In this document: in pieces, positions 53,429-62,424 of the stretch | How the letters are laid out: each line of letters opens with the position of its first letter | How positions within the stretch are numbered: position 1 is the first letter of the stretch | NCBI GenBank assembly: GCA_964036045.1 | Contig: OZ038379.1 | Coordinates: 113,034,611 to 113,098,610 of the forward strand | Direction: 5' to 3' | DNA from: Eutreptiella sp. 'Long Island Sound 2002' | Taxonomy: Eukaryota > Euglenozoa > Euglenophyceae > Eutreptiales > Eutreptiaceae | DNA: 64,000 bases | Position numbers and translations under genes: made by a program | Notes under the pieces: generated by a model | What the model was told of the DNA's origin: nothing | The model's database searches: none | What the model saw: the letters and a program-made list of their open reading frames with translations, nothing else

Positions 53429-56400
53429 GTGGATGAGTTTTGGCTTAAATGGGACCGGTTGGCGAAGCAACGACAGGACCTTTTTGATAAAGGGAATGTA
53501 GACTGGTCCCAGATAACTCGCCTGCTGACAGCTTCAAATTTCTTGATGAGGAACGCACCGGACAGAAGACTGCGGCGCATAGCCCGTCTTTCACGCCTGC
53601 CGCCCGATCTCGACCTCATGTGCCTACACTGTATAATCTACTGTATCTGTGGTCTGCACCCGCCATACATCAGACAAGGTGGTGCCATCAATGGACCACG
53701 CCCGCCGTTAGAACGTTTTTGCGAGCATTGTAGAAAAGGCCGTTCACTCAAAAATAAGTATGTGGGTAGACAGTGTCGTTCGCATGTGCGCGCGGTGCGG
53801 CTGGGCAGGATCCCATCTCTCCCACGCCTGATTGCGCGCTACGGAATGGGCTGTATGACTATGTACCCTGTCGAAAGGGTAGACCCCCGAGTAGCAGGTC
53901 AGCGAGAACGGTATTGGGACCGCCTCCATGCCCCCACAGCGAACCCAAAGACTCCCTTCGGAAGAGTAGACAGGCTGGTGTGGAAAATGATTTGGAATGA
54001 GAACACAGATACGTGTGAAATGAAGACCCTCAAAGCGAAAGCATTGTATATTTTAGAGAAAGGAGTGACACATATGGGCGTCCGGACTGTACTGAGGTTT
54101 TTGGTGGACGCGTGCGGGCACCTGCAGGCGCCTATTTTCGACAAGCTTTTTGCTGCAGTCAAGGCATCAGTGCAGAGCGAATGGGGTTTTGCCCTGCCTC
54201 GACGCCTGACCTTCCACGTGTTGTCGTATGAACCTGAAATTCAGAGTACCCTGAGGAGATTTGTGTCGAAACGTATTCTAGGGTTCAAAATCCCATCTGC
54301 TCTGCGTGATTGGCTATGTAAGTGTATCGTCATTGTCCCGAAGGCTACTCCCTTAGTGAGAGATGTTCTGAAACGTGGCCCTGTTTTGTCTGTTCCAGCC
54401 TTTGTCACAACAGCATTGAATGAAAAACAATACACAAGCCCATTCGCTGCGTGGAGACCTTTCTCCAAGAAATACGGCGTGTGGGTGGTATAGGACACGT
54501 CCCCCCAGGCGTTGCGTGATGTGTCACTGAAGGTGCGTCGTCAGGTCTGCAATTTGCCCTGCGCATGTCACAAATGGTTTACCATGTGCCTGACGCTACA
54601 GAATGTGACCCAGCATGTCATCCTGAGGGAGTGTCGCGACTGGGTCCAGATGTTTGGACCAGTAGTCGGAACCCTGCTTGGTAGCAGCCCTAGGAATCGA
54701 GTGTTACCTTCCCCTGAGATGATCTGTGAGAGTGTGGCGAAGTTAGAAGAGCGACTACAAACTGCGAAGGTGCCTATTTTCTCCACCCACGATGGGGGAT
54801 TCACCAGCGGTTCTCTGGCCTAGGGTACTCAGATTGGTGTGCTCACCCAGGATCTCACTAACCAAATGTGGCACCATGTGGTACGCCAGGCTGATGCATG
54901 TCCATGGTTAAGTTATGAAAACGTAGACCACGCGTCAGATTTGATGTATCGGTTCCGCATGCGGGGTGGGGGGTGGGATAAAGCGCTGTTCAAACCCAGT
55001 GGTTTTTGTCGCACTTTAGCAGAGATACATTGGACTGATTCCATTATCTTCGGCAACCGGTTTGCAGTGTGGGGCTGGTCCGACACTCCTGCTGTGGCAC
55101 GCGCTCTGGTTGTAGAGGAAACGGTGCGACGGGCACGTGCCAAAGGCGGCCTAACAGATGCGGAGCGCCTGAATAAACTACCTAAGCCCCTGCGCGAAGA
55201 GGCCTCTTTGCACGAGTGGATTGATGAGTTCCTGCAGCAGTCTAAGACAGATGATTGGTGTTCCGACAGTCAGGACTGCGCACCGACCACTAAACCCAAA
55301 TACCCCCCTTTTCCCGAAAGCTCCAGGTGTGTTTGAATTAATGAAATGGAAATCTAACGAGTTTGTCGCTGACGGGCTTAAATGGCGAGACATTGTCTCC
55401 TTCGCGGGTCATCCGCTACAGGCCGGTAGCCGCGTGGTCAGCAAATGCCTCCAGATGTTGGTTAACCACCTCATTGATCAAGGGACAGGGCTGGCGTTCG
55501 CGAAAATGCAAGGGGTCAGGGATCAGATTCATGCGGTTGTGTGTATGGGAGGGAACCCCCAATCCCTTTCTCTCAAAGAAGAAGATGTGACGGACATGTT
55601 TTGGGAAATTCCGTCCACTGAAGTGAAGAGCGCCCTGTCCTGGGCACTCTCTGAGGTGGGCAAGAGTTCCCGATCCAAATCGCTGTCTTTCTCAGTGTCC
55701 AAGGAAAGTAAAGCACTTGATAGACTAGGTAAAGCCTCAACAAAAGGTTTTGTGATTGTTAGCCAGGATGCTCTGGAACGCTTTGTGAGTTTCGATTTGT
55801 TTGACAACATCCTTTTCATAGCAGGAGCGGTCATCCTACAGCAGAACGGGAAGGGGGTACCCATCGGGGGATTTATCTCGGCTCCAGCGGCCGAGTTGTG
55901 GGCCATGTGGAAGGAGGCCCGCTCAACCTCCGAGGAGTCTCGCAGTGCGCTAACCTCTAAGCGGAATGCAGTGCTCGGGAAACCCCCCAGGGATTGGGCT
56001 GAGCTGCAGCCCCCGCAACCCCTGCTACCTGTTTCAGCCACGCTGATGAGAGCCACAGACTTCACCATGCCCCCCCAGGTGGCTGCCACAATGACACAGC
56101 ATGGTGCGCTCATGACACACGCATCCCCCATCTTGTTCTCGAGCAGGTATTGCATGAGAGGTGTTTCAAGGGATGGTGGGAGCCAGTGGACCGTCTTCTG
56201 GGTACCGTGTCCGTCCTGGGCACTGATGTCTTCCTTGTGGCGACCAATCCCTGGGACGGCTCTGCTAAAGGGCGCCTGCATACTATTGTTAAACATACAC
56301 CGCTCAGGAATCGGAGAAAAGTGGGTGAGTTCCTCAAGTGTTTTGATCCACTACAAGGGGTAGTGGGAGAGGTTCTTTGCCCCCCTGTCCTCAGTACTGG

Positions 56401-56914
56401 CGACTCGGGGATTGCCCCCGTGCCGTTTGTACTCCTGAGTCGGTATCGAGATAATCTGTACATTGTTTTTGCTAATTTGCCAGACCATGTGCTGTCACAT
56501 GTGCAATTTGCTGTAGCATCCCTCCTGCGAACCATATACGGTATCCCGCTCAAGTGGGAGCCACATGGGGACGTAGTGACCTGGGGGGAGTTCTCGATTC
56601 GCTGTCCCGCGCCCCCTGCACTGTTTGGCTCCGACACACTGAGCCTGATGCGCAAGGGGGCAGTCCTGAGCCTTGCCAACATTTGGTCGGGCGAGTGTAT
56701 CAGGTGGGTGGATGGGTCCTCGCCGAATGCACGGACAGTCTGGCGCTCCTTACTACCGGTGATTTTCTGCAAGTTCCTGTGGTATGCGTGGTCCAGGATC
56801 GACGTCCTGCTGAACCTGCGTTCCCTACTGTGGGGCTTAATGGCTAGGAAGTATCCTTTGGCCTGGTGGAAACCAGCTTTTCGCCGGTGCTGGGAGAAGT
56901 TCAGGCTGTGCTGA
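53429..56914 (+). pseudogene. Reverse transcriptase (motif C RYRDN) of the retroelement, copy 2
   Basis: The frame 53429-55336 carries a Cys/His-rich N-terminal region (MCLHCIIYCICGLHPP, FCEHCRKGRSLKNKYVGRQC), KCIVIVPKATP and long helical parts, with TAG stops at 54491 and 54821. It shifts to the frame 55221-56363, which reads DIVSFAGHPLQAGSRVVSKC (fingers), EEDVTDMFWEIPSTEV (motif A) and VPIGGFISAPAAELWAMWKE (motif B). It shifts again to the frame 56150-56914, which reads LLSRYRDNLYIVFANLPDHV (motif C), LKWEPHG and thumb-like helices. The second metal-binding Asp is Asn in both copies of this family in the window. Stops make this copy defective, although the two terminal repeats differ by only ~2 percent. 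Confidence 0.72.
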
Positions 56915-57062
56915 ATTTTTCCACTGTCGCAGCTACATGCATGGATCAAGCAAGGCAGAAATGGGGCTGTTGGCTCTCCTATGTGATACGGGTGCCTGTG
57001 CAGGTATGTTTCATTTCAGAGGCGCCAGCCAACAAGCGTATGGGGGTGGGCATTGTTTTTGC

Positions 57063-57498
57063 CTTGTCTTTGTGCGAACTTCATAAGCTGTAGGGTACAA
57101 GACACATGCTTGTGACGATCATGCGTAGCTAGTTTTAGCAAACTGGTTTGACTTGGGTAGAGCTAACGTGTGGCCTCTTACGGAGTCGTGGAGCGACCAC
57201 ACATGATGGCCTTGTGCCCCTGGTTGTTTGATTTTTTGTCAGGTGGTGTTGTGCAGGATCAAAGGCCGTGTACCGAGACCAATGTACACTATGCGTGCAC
57301 GATGCATGTGCACGTTCACTCGGCGTGTGTGTGAGTGTGTATGGGCGTGCCGGAGATGTAGGCACAAATAGGGCGGCACCCCATGAAAGAGAGGTGCCCA
57401 AGGGAACCCCGTGGACCTATACCTTGTACTGCTTTTGTCTTCGACAGCCTATGACCGGTTACTGAGAAGTCTTGTTTCTTGTGCCCACTTGCGTGTGA
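57063..57498. repeat. Terminal direct repeat, right
   Basis: Near-identical partner of 49904-50339. Just upstream, one frame reads LLALLCDTGACAGMF, which resembles an aspartic-protease start but is too short to call. Confidence 0.9.
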
Positions 57499-57499
57499 A

Positions 57500-57760
57500 T
57501 GAGTGCTTTAACTGGACTGAGGCTAACACACACCACCTCACGCTTTGGAGACAAAGTAGAACTATTAGAGGCCTTCTTTTCCTTAGGTTCCTCCTTTTGA
57601 GGTTTCTCGTAGCGCGAAAGAATTTCGGCTGTCTTGGCGACCCGGTGCTATGATGACATCACCACTTCAAAAATTGGTTTTTTCCGTCAAAAAATGTTTT
57701 TGCCTAAAAATAGGCTCATTGCGACAGGCCTTTCGCTACTACCAACACTTTTTAGGTTTG
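57500..57760 (-). pseudogene. PHD-finger protein gene, 5' part beyond the retroelement
   Basis: Minus-strand reading gives a Lys/Glu/Ser-rich segment (PQKEEPKEKKASNSSTLSPK, REVVCVSLSPVKAL) of the same composition as the region just inside the other breakpoint (KTKQKKRKEQTPSPSSAR). The match is in character and orientation. The exact joint frame was not proven. No start codon was assigned. Confidence 0.4.
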
Positions 57761-57761
57761 G

Positions 57762-57845
57762 GGAGTTGACCCGGGATATCCGGAGATATCCATGGTATAT
57801 AACCCGGGATATGCGCAGATATCCGTGGTATATTCCTTTGTCTAC
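57762..57845. repeat. GGATATC-type inverted motif array, right of the PHD-finger gene
   Basis: GGGATATCCGGAGATATCCA, then GGTATATAACCCGGGATATG and CAGATATCCGTGGTATA. Partner of 49262-49315, about 8.5 kb away because of the retroelement insertion. Confidence 0.6.
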
Positions 57846-57904
57846 AGAAGCGCCATTTTTGGGCTTCCACTCACCATACCTGCTAGTACGTTATCCCCGT
57901 AAGC

Positions 57905-58045
57905 TAGGAGAACGCGTAGAACGCGGATAACGCTCCAGAACGCTCCGGAACGCGGATAACGCAAAGAAAGCGGAAAACGCTTCCAGAAGCATGGGCGGAA
58001 GCACTGAACCGGAACGCGCAGAACGCGGATAACGCATAAAACACA
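57905..58045. repeat. AACGCGGATAACGC array beside the piggyBac gene
   Basis: Words GAACGCGGATAACGC (three to four copies) and CCAGAACGCTCCGGAACGC, with AAAGCGGAAAACGC variants. The array lies just after the 3' end of the minus-strand piggyBac gene. Related CGTT/CGTG words lie near the other piggyBac copy (25.17-25.31 kb) and in the inverted-repeat arms. Confidence 0.6.
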
Positions 58046-58203
58046 GCACACCTATGTTGGGGGGGCCGCGTCCTCACAGTTGGGTATCCAGCCTACGCGG
58101 TCGGTCCCCCCCAGGTTTCGCACTGGTCCCCATGGGTGGGGATGGCAGAGGCTTGGCGGCCATGACCTTCTCGATCCCACCACGGCCGCCTCCGCCACCC
58201 CGT

Positions 58204-59590
58204 CTACTGCACGCTGAAGGGGAAGTTCTCCAACGTATCGTCCTCTACGCTCCCTCTAGCGTCCTCCGCTTCCTCCTCTTCTTCCTCCTCATCGCTATCC
58301 GCCTCCTCCTCGTCCTCGCCGTCCGCTTCCGGGTCGTGCTCCCCGGCGTCCCCCTCATGAGTCTCCTGGCTAAGGGGCGGCTCGCTTCCCTCGGCGTCCT
58401 CCGTGCCCGTTGTAGTGATCCCGTGCGCGGGTGCAAAGCATTGCACATGCAACGGGGTGTCCGGGCATCCGCTACACACGTATTGTGTGCGGCCTTTGCC
58501 GCAATGTGCACAAGTGCGCCGTTGGGCGCCGGCAACGGGGACGTGGATGTTGCGTCGCGGCTGCGCATCGGTACAGTACCGGCGGCAAAGGAGGGCCCAC
58601 TGCCACTCCCACATGCTATCCGTGCCACGGCACCTTTCTAGGGCGCGGCAGGTTGCAAACGCGTTGGCCGCGGCGTATCGCAGCAAGAAGCCTCGCACGG
58701 CTTGCGACCAGGAGATCTGCCTTCCCAAGAGGCGCATCTGCAACGCCATCTGGTTGGCAGAGTCCACCCCCCGTGCCACTTGGCGGTACGCAGCAACGAG
58801 GGGGTGGATTTCCCGGCCCGTGTGGTGCAGTGGGCCCCGCGCAGCGTACCACACCTTGGACAAGATCGGCACCAATTTGGGGGGTTTGCCTCCGGTTTTC
58901 GGCTGCTTCTACACCTGCAGGGCGTACTTGTGGCCGTCAACCGTGGCCACAGCCGTCTGCCCGGCCTGGATGCGGTCACCGGCTTGCAGGACACCGGCCG
59001 TGTCCTTTCGCACCATGGTGATGAAGGGGCGGCCCTCACGCGCAAGCCGTTGTGCGGTGGCGTGTGACCCGAAGAAGAAGTCCCCTACAACGACCGTGTA
59101 GGCCAGCTGTTTGGACCACATCGCCATCAGCTGTCGGGCGTTGAGGTTGCCCGCACCACAACCGTGTCGGCGGAGGACACCACGGCGGCCGGTGTAGAGG
59201 TACACGTCCACAATGTACCCCGTGCCGGCATCGGCCAAGCAATAGAGCTTGATGCCGGTGTTGTGCGGTTTCCGCACAATGTACATCTTGAGGGGGCCTG
59301 CCCTAGGGCCCGTATGCGGCACTAGGGTTTCATCCCCCGTGGCCGCGCCTCCCATGGTCCATGCTGCAGCCCAATGGGCACTAACCGCCTCAATAAGGTC
59401 CACCACATCCGGGCGACAATGTTTGTGTAGATCGTAGTATTGCCCCCGGGATAGCAACCGTGCTAGATAGGCATTGTACACCAACCCATCACGGTCCCAG
59501 ACACCATCCACCTGCATGGGCCGCACCATGCCCAGCAGCAGCACGAAGGTGTTGTACCGTGGTACTAAGGGGATAAGTGTACCCTTCGTG
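58204..59590 (-). pseudogene. piggyBac-family transposase, nearly complete C-terminal two thirds
   Basis: Cut-and-paste transposase of the piggyBac (DDE_Tnp_1_7) family. One minus-strand frame, open from about 59590 to 58204 with a single TAG near 58909. The blocks GDETLVPHTGPRAGPLKMYI, VRKPHNTGIKLYCLADAGTG, YIVDVYLYTGR, VVVGDFFFGSHATAQRLARE and YRQVARGVDSANQ carry all three catalytic Asp positions (DE, GDFFF, GVD). The C-terminus has the family's Cys-rich domain (CAHCGKGRTQYVCSGC, HVQCFAPAHG) followed by an acidic tail with a Glu run. The N-terminal third is missing. The frame ends where element D begins, near 59.6 kb, which suggests that D inserted into this gene. Confidence 0.8.
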
Positions 59591-59599
59591 AACGGCCGT

Positions 59600-59935
59600 T
59601 AAGTGGCCGTTTGAATAATTGCGTGAATTTCACGTGAATTTACCCAAATTTTGAGGTTTTTGGGGGAAAATGCCATATTCTTGGTTCATTTCAAGGGCTT
59701 TGAGGGGCCAAAATTCCTCCCTTAGCTTTGTTACGCATCATCCAATGAAAGTCCCGCCCCAAAAGCATGCATCATGACCGCACCGTGCCCAAAACGAGAG
59801 GTGCCGGAACCCGGCAGGCCTGTAGCCGATTCACAGCCGTGAATTCACGTGAATTCGTACGAGATTCGCACGAATTTCGTACGAATTTCGTACGAGTTTC
59901 ACGTGAATTCACGTGAATTTACACAAATGTTACCC
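59600..59935. repeat. Element D left array
   Basis: ACGTGAATT and CGTACGAATT words: GAATTTCACGTGAATTTACC at 59625 and GAATTCACGTGAATTCGTAC, GATTCGCACGAATTTCGTAC, GAATTTCGTACGAGTTTCAC at 59839-59920. AACGGCCGTTAAGTGGCCGTTT lies at its outer edge. Confidence 0.7.
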
Positions 59936-60029
59936 GTGTGCACCCCCTGATTTGTCCTCACACCCCTAGTAAGCCCCCCAGCATGCACCCCGGTCACAGG
60001 CAACAATGGTCTGGGTTTGTAAGGTCATC

Positions 60030-61784
60030 TCATGTCCGTCTCTTGCGGCACCGGAACCGCCGCTGTAGAGTCTGAAGGTGCTGCATGTCGGTTAGAAGCC
60101 GTCTTCTTGTGCGGCTTGCATACGTTTGTACACGTATGGGCCCTTGCCCATGTTGAGCCCTTTTGGTCGCATCCGACCCATGCAACCAAAGGCTATCGTC
60201 AATGGTGTGGTTGTCCACAACCACTTGCACCCCTAGTCTCCCCCGGAGGAGGCTTAGGCCCCCGCTGTTGCGCAACATGCGCTTCAGCCTTCCCTCCATG
60301 GCAAAGCAGGAGAACTTTGACAAGATTCTCCACTTCTTTGCAAAATAATACATGTGGTCGATCCAAAGATGCGTCCACAGAAGTTTGCCCCACTGGAGCT
60401 CATTGTGGGCAGCGCCCATGGCTATGCTATGGTTCCGGAGCCGCCCCAAGTCGGCCCCGGAGAACCATGCGGAACGCCACGCGTATACACACATGCTTGC
60501 AAAATTCTCCCACCACGTTTTGCACACCGACTCCCAACTTTTTCCCCCTACTTGATGCTGCCTGACACTAGGCTGCTCTAGGCAAGCATCTATTATCTTC
60601 TCCCAACCCCTATTGCGCATGAAATGGATGGCAGCAGCACACTCCATCCTCACCTTCCCCTTGCTATTTGCCTTGTCATTATTTAATGAGGCACGGGTGC
60701 AAGTTCGTGCAGCAAGCCGTGCCTCATCTAGAACCGGTTGCAGCATGGTGCGTGCCACAGTGGCCGGTGCCTTTCCTGTCAAATGTACAACTAGGTCCCG
60801 TGTCCCGTTGACTGCACACAACGGGACACGAAGGACCCCATGGAGGCCATAATCAGGCACTCGCCTATCATTCGTAAGGGTCCTATATATAGCATTTATG
60901 GCAACGGCTGGTTCCCACTTGCCGTCTATCGCACTTGCTGTGCCAAAGGTAGCAAGGCACAGAGCACGGTTACGCGTGAAGACCCAACACACAGTGGCAC
61001 CAGGGGATTCTGCCTTCCAGTTTTGGCAGCCCGCCATGAGCACCTGTGCCTTACCATCTGCACACAGAAAAAAAAGGGACTGCCTATCGTTCCCTTCTGT
61101 ATCCTTAAAACTTACGGTTGCGGCCTTGCGCAACACATCATCAAAATCAACTTCCTGGGAGGCCGCGTAGAGGGTCTCCCACTTTTCACTGCCCCCTAGT
61201 GGCCACCAACTAGATAGTTGGTTGGGGCTGGCGTTGCCACCAAGCGTGCAATGGACGTACGAGGCCTCATGCCTCGATGTACCGTCCACCGCAATAGGCA
61301 ACCAATGCAGCCGTCGGTCCCCGGGCTGCATGATGGCCGAGGGTGGGGGTGGTCGACACTTGAATAGGTGGCCGATGCGGTCAGGTAGGTAGCAGGCCGC
61401 ACCATTGATGGCCGTGTCGTCACCCGTATAGGCAGTGAACGCCCGGGACTCCGGCAACGCTAGCTGCCGAAGCATGCCGTACACCAGGTCCCATACCACA
61501 CCGTACGTCATGCTCCCCACTAGGTACCGGGACTCTGTCCTAGAGAGGTGCAATGACCGGATCCTCCACACGGCCATAATCAACCTCTCCTCCTGGGTGG
61601 GCTCGGGCTGGACGCTGGCTACAATTCTTGTTTCGGGGGTAATCACTATTTGCCCCGTGTCGGGCAGGTACTTGACGGTGTAGGGTGCTGCAAGCTCCTT
61701 GGTAACAACCTCCTGGAGCTCTTGTAGGCGCCGCCGTCGTGTACGATCCGCTACCAGATGGAATGGCTCCTTGGGCCGTGGCAT
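60030..61784 (-). CDS. Gene 1 of element D: candidate DDE transposase, intact
   Basis: An uninterrupted 584-codon frame, the only full-length member of the family here. Start at ATG 61784 (MPRPKEPFHLVADRTRRRRL), 100 bases from the array. The N-terminal basic helix (residues 11-30) aligns with that of copy A. Candidate catalytic residues are Asp167 (PIAVDGTS), Asp243 (FFLCADGKAQVLM), 76 residues on, and Glu497 (SCFAMEGRLKRML). Between them are SSWWPLGGSEKW (residues 191-202) and, near residue 470, LWTHLWIDHMYYF. The C-terminus is basic (TLQRRFRCRKRRT). The spacing and conserved order across four copies support a transposase with an RNase H-like fold, but no known family was identified by eye. 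KDZ-like or another large DDE group would be the first comparison. Confidence 0.7.
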   Translation of the reverse strand: MPRPKEPFHLVADRTRRRRLQELQEVVTKELAAPYTVKYLPDTGQIVITPETRIVASVQPEPTQEERLIMAVWRIRSLHLSRTESRYLVGSMTYGVVWDLVYGMLRQLALPESRAFTAYTGDDTAINGAACYLPDRIGHLFKCRPPPPSAIMQPGDRRLHWLPIAVDGTSRHEASYVHCTLGGNASPNQLSSWWPLGGSEKWETLYAASQEVDFDDVLRKAATVSFKDTEGNDRQSLFFLCADGKAQVLMAGCQNWKAESPGATVCWVFTRNRALCLATFGTASAIDGKWEPAVAINAIYRTLTNDRRVPDYGLHGVLRVPLCAVNGTRDLVVHLTGKAPATVARTMLQPVLDEARLAARTCTRASLNNDKANSKGKVRMECAAAIHFMRNRGWEKIIDACLEQPSVRQHQVGGKSWESVCKTWWENFASMCVYAWRSAWFSGADLGRLRNHSIAMGAAHNELQWGKLLWTHLWIDHMYYFAKKWRILSKFSCFAMEGRLKRMLRNSGGLSLLRGRLGVQVVVDNHTIDDSLWLHGSDATKRAQHGQGPIRVQTYASRTRRRLLTDMQHLQTLQRRFRCRKRRT

Positions 61785-61884
61785 GGTGTGAGATGAAGGA
61801 CCTGTTGAATGGGCAGGCAGTCATCGCAAAGTTTCTACCATCCCCCTCCCGCAGACAACTCTCTCTACTGTGATTCGCATGCAA

Positions 61885-62060
61885 TTAAAAGAAATTCACA
61901 TAGATTCGTACGAAATTCGTACGAAATTCGTACGAAATTCGTACGAATTTCGTATGAATTTCGTGCGAATTTCACGTGAATAGAAATGTGTGAATATTGT
62001 GAAAATGTGAAATTCGTACGAAATTCGTACGAATTTCGTGCGAATTTCACATGACTGTCA
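61885..62060. repeat. Element D array between genes 3 and 1
   Basis: Tandem TTCGTACGAAA words: AGATTCGTACGAAATTCGTA and following units at 61905-61960, GAATTTCGTGCGAATTTCAC, and a second cluster at 62010-62050. TTCGTACGAA is a perfect 10-bp palindrome. Confidence 0.75.
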
Positions 62061-62189
62061 CAGAATTTCTGCCAAAGCCTCATCCTTATGCCCTCGTTGA
62101 CCCTCACAAAACAAGCTCAGGATGGTGCTCATGGGCTATCACACACCCAGTCCAGTGGCTGTCATTCGGGCTGTCACTCAGCTAGCAAT

Positions 62190-62330
62190 ATAACGCGTCA
62201 GGGGGCATAGCATACCCCAAATAAAATACAAACAGTTCCGCAGAAAAAATCGCAAACAGGTCAGGGGGCACACCGTACCCCAATTAATGTACAAACAGTG
62301 CTGCAGAAAATTTCGCACAGTGGGGGGGGG
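62190..62330. repeat. Two-copy ~63-bp direct repeat in the element D spacer
   Basis: GTCAGGGGGCATAGCATACC with AAATACAAACAGTTCCGCAG at 62194, repeated as GTCAGGGGGCACACCGTACC with AATGTACAAACAGTGCTGCAG at 62259. A partial third copy may follow near 62328 (GGGGTACCCC). G runs separate it from gene 3. Confidence 0.65.
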
Positions 62331-62424
62331 GTACCCCACATATCGGTCAAACTGCCCATGCTTGGGGGGGGGGGGCAGGATAACATTCGTCGTGGTTAGA
62401 AAGGACAGGTGCTCCGGAGGGTAC

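Larger units (their letters stand above)
49904..57498 (+). mobile_element. RDN-type retroelement with 436-bp terminal direct repeats
   Basis: Bounded by direct repeats 49904-50339 and 57063-57498. Between them on the plus strand lie a basic nucleocapsid-like ORF, a long ORF with one in-frame stop, and a reverse transcriptase region whose motif C is RYRDN. No protease, integrase or RNase H was recognised, so it is not a standard LTR element. The reverse transcriptase layout and terminal direct repeats suit a Penelope-like or related element. It interrupts a minus-strand gene whose reading resumes on both sides. The repeat ends are TGTCTT...GTGTGA, without the canonical TG..CA, and no target-site duplication is evident. 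Confidence 0.7.

Noticed and set aside
49904-57498. An ordinary Ty1/copia or Ty3/gypsy LTR retrotransposon
   Set aside because: The repeat ends are not TG..CA, motif C is RYRDN and not YxDD, and no integrase or RNase H is recognisable. The DTGA word near 56.97 kb is too short to count as a protease.
11599-58911. A variant genetic code (stop codons read as amino acids)
   Set aside because: All three stop codons interrupt frames, and TAG and TGA also terminate genes normally (TAG ends the piggyBac gene and gene 1 of B, TGA ends gene 1 of D). Decay explains the data better.
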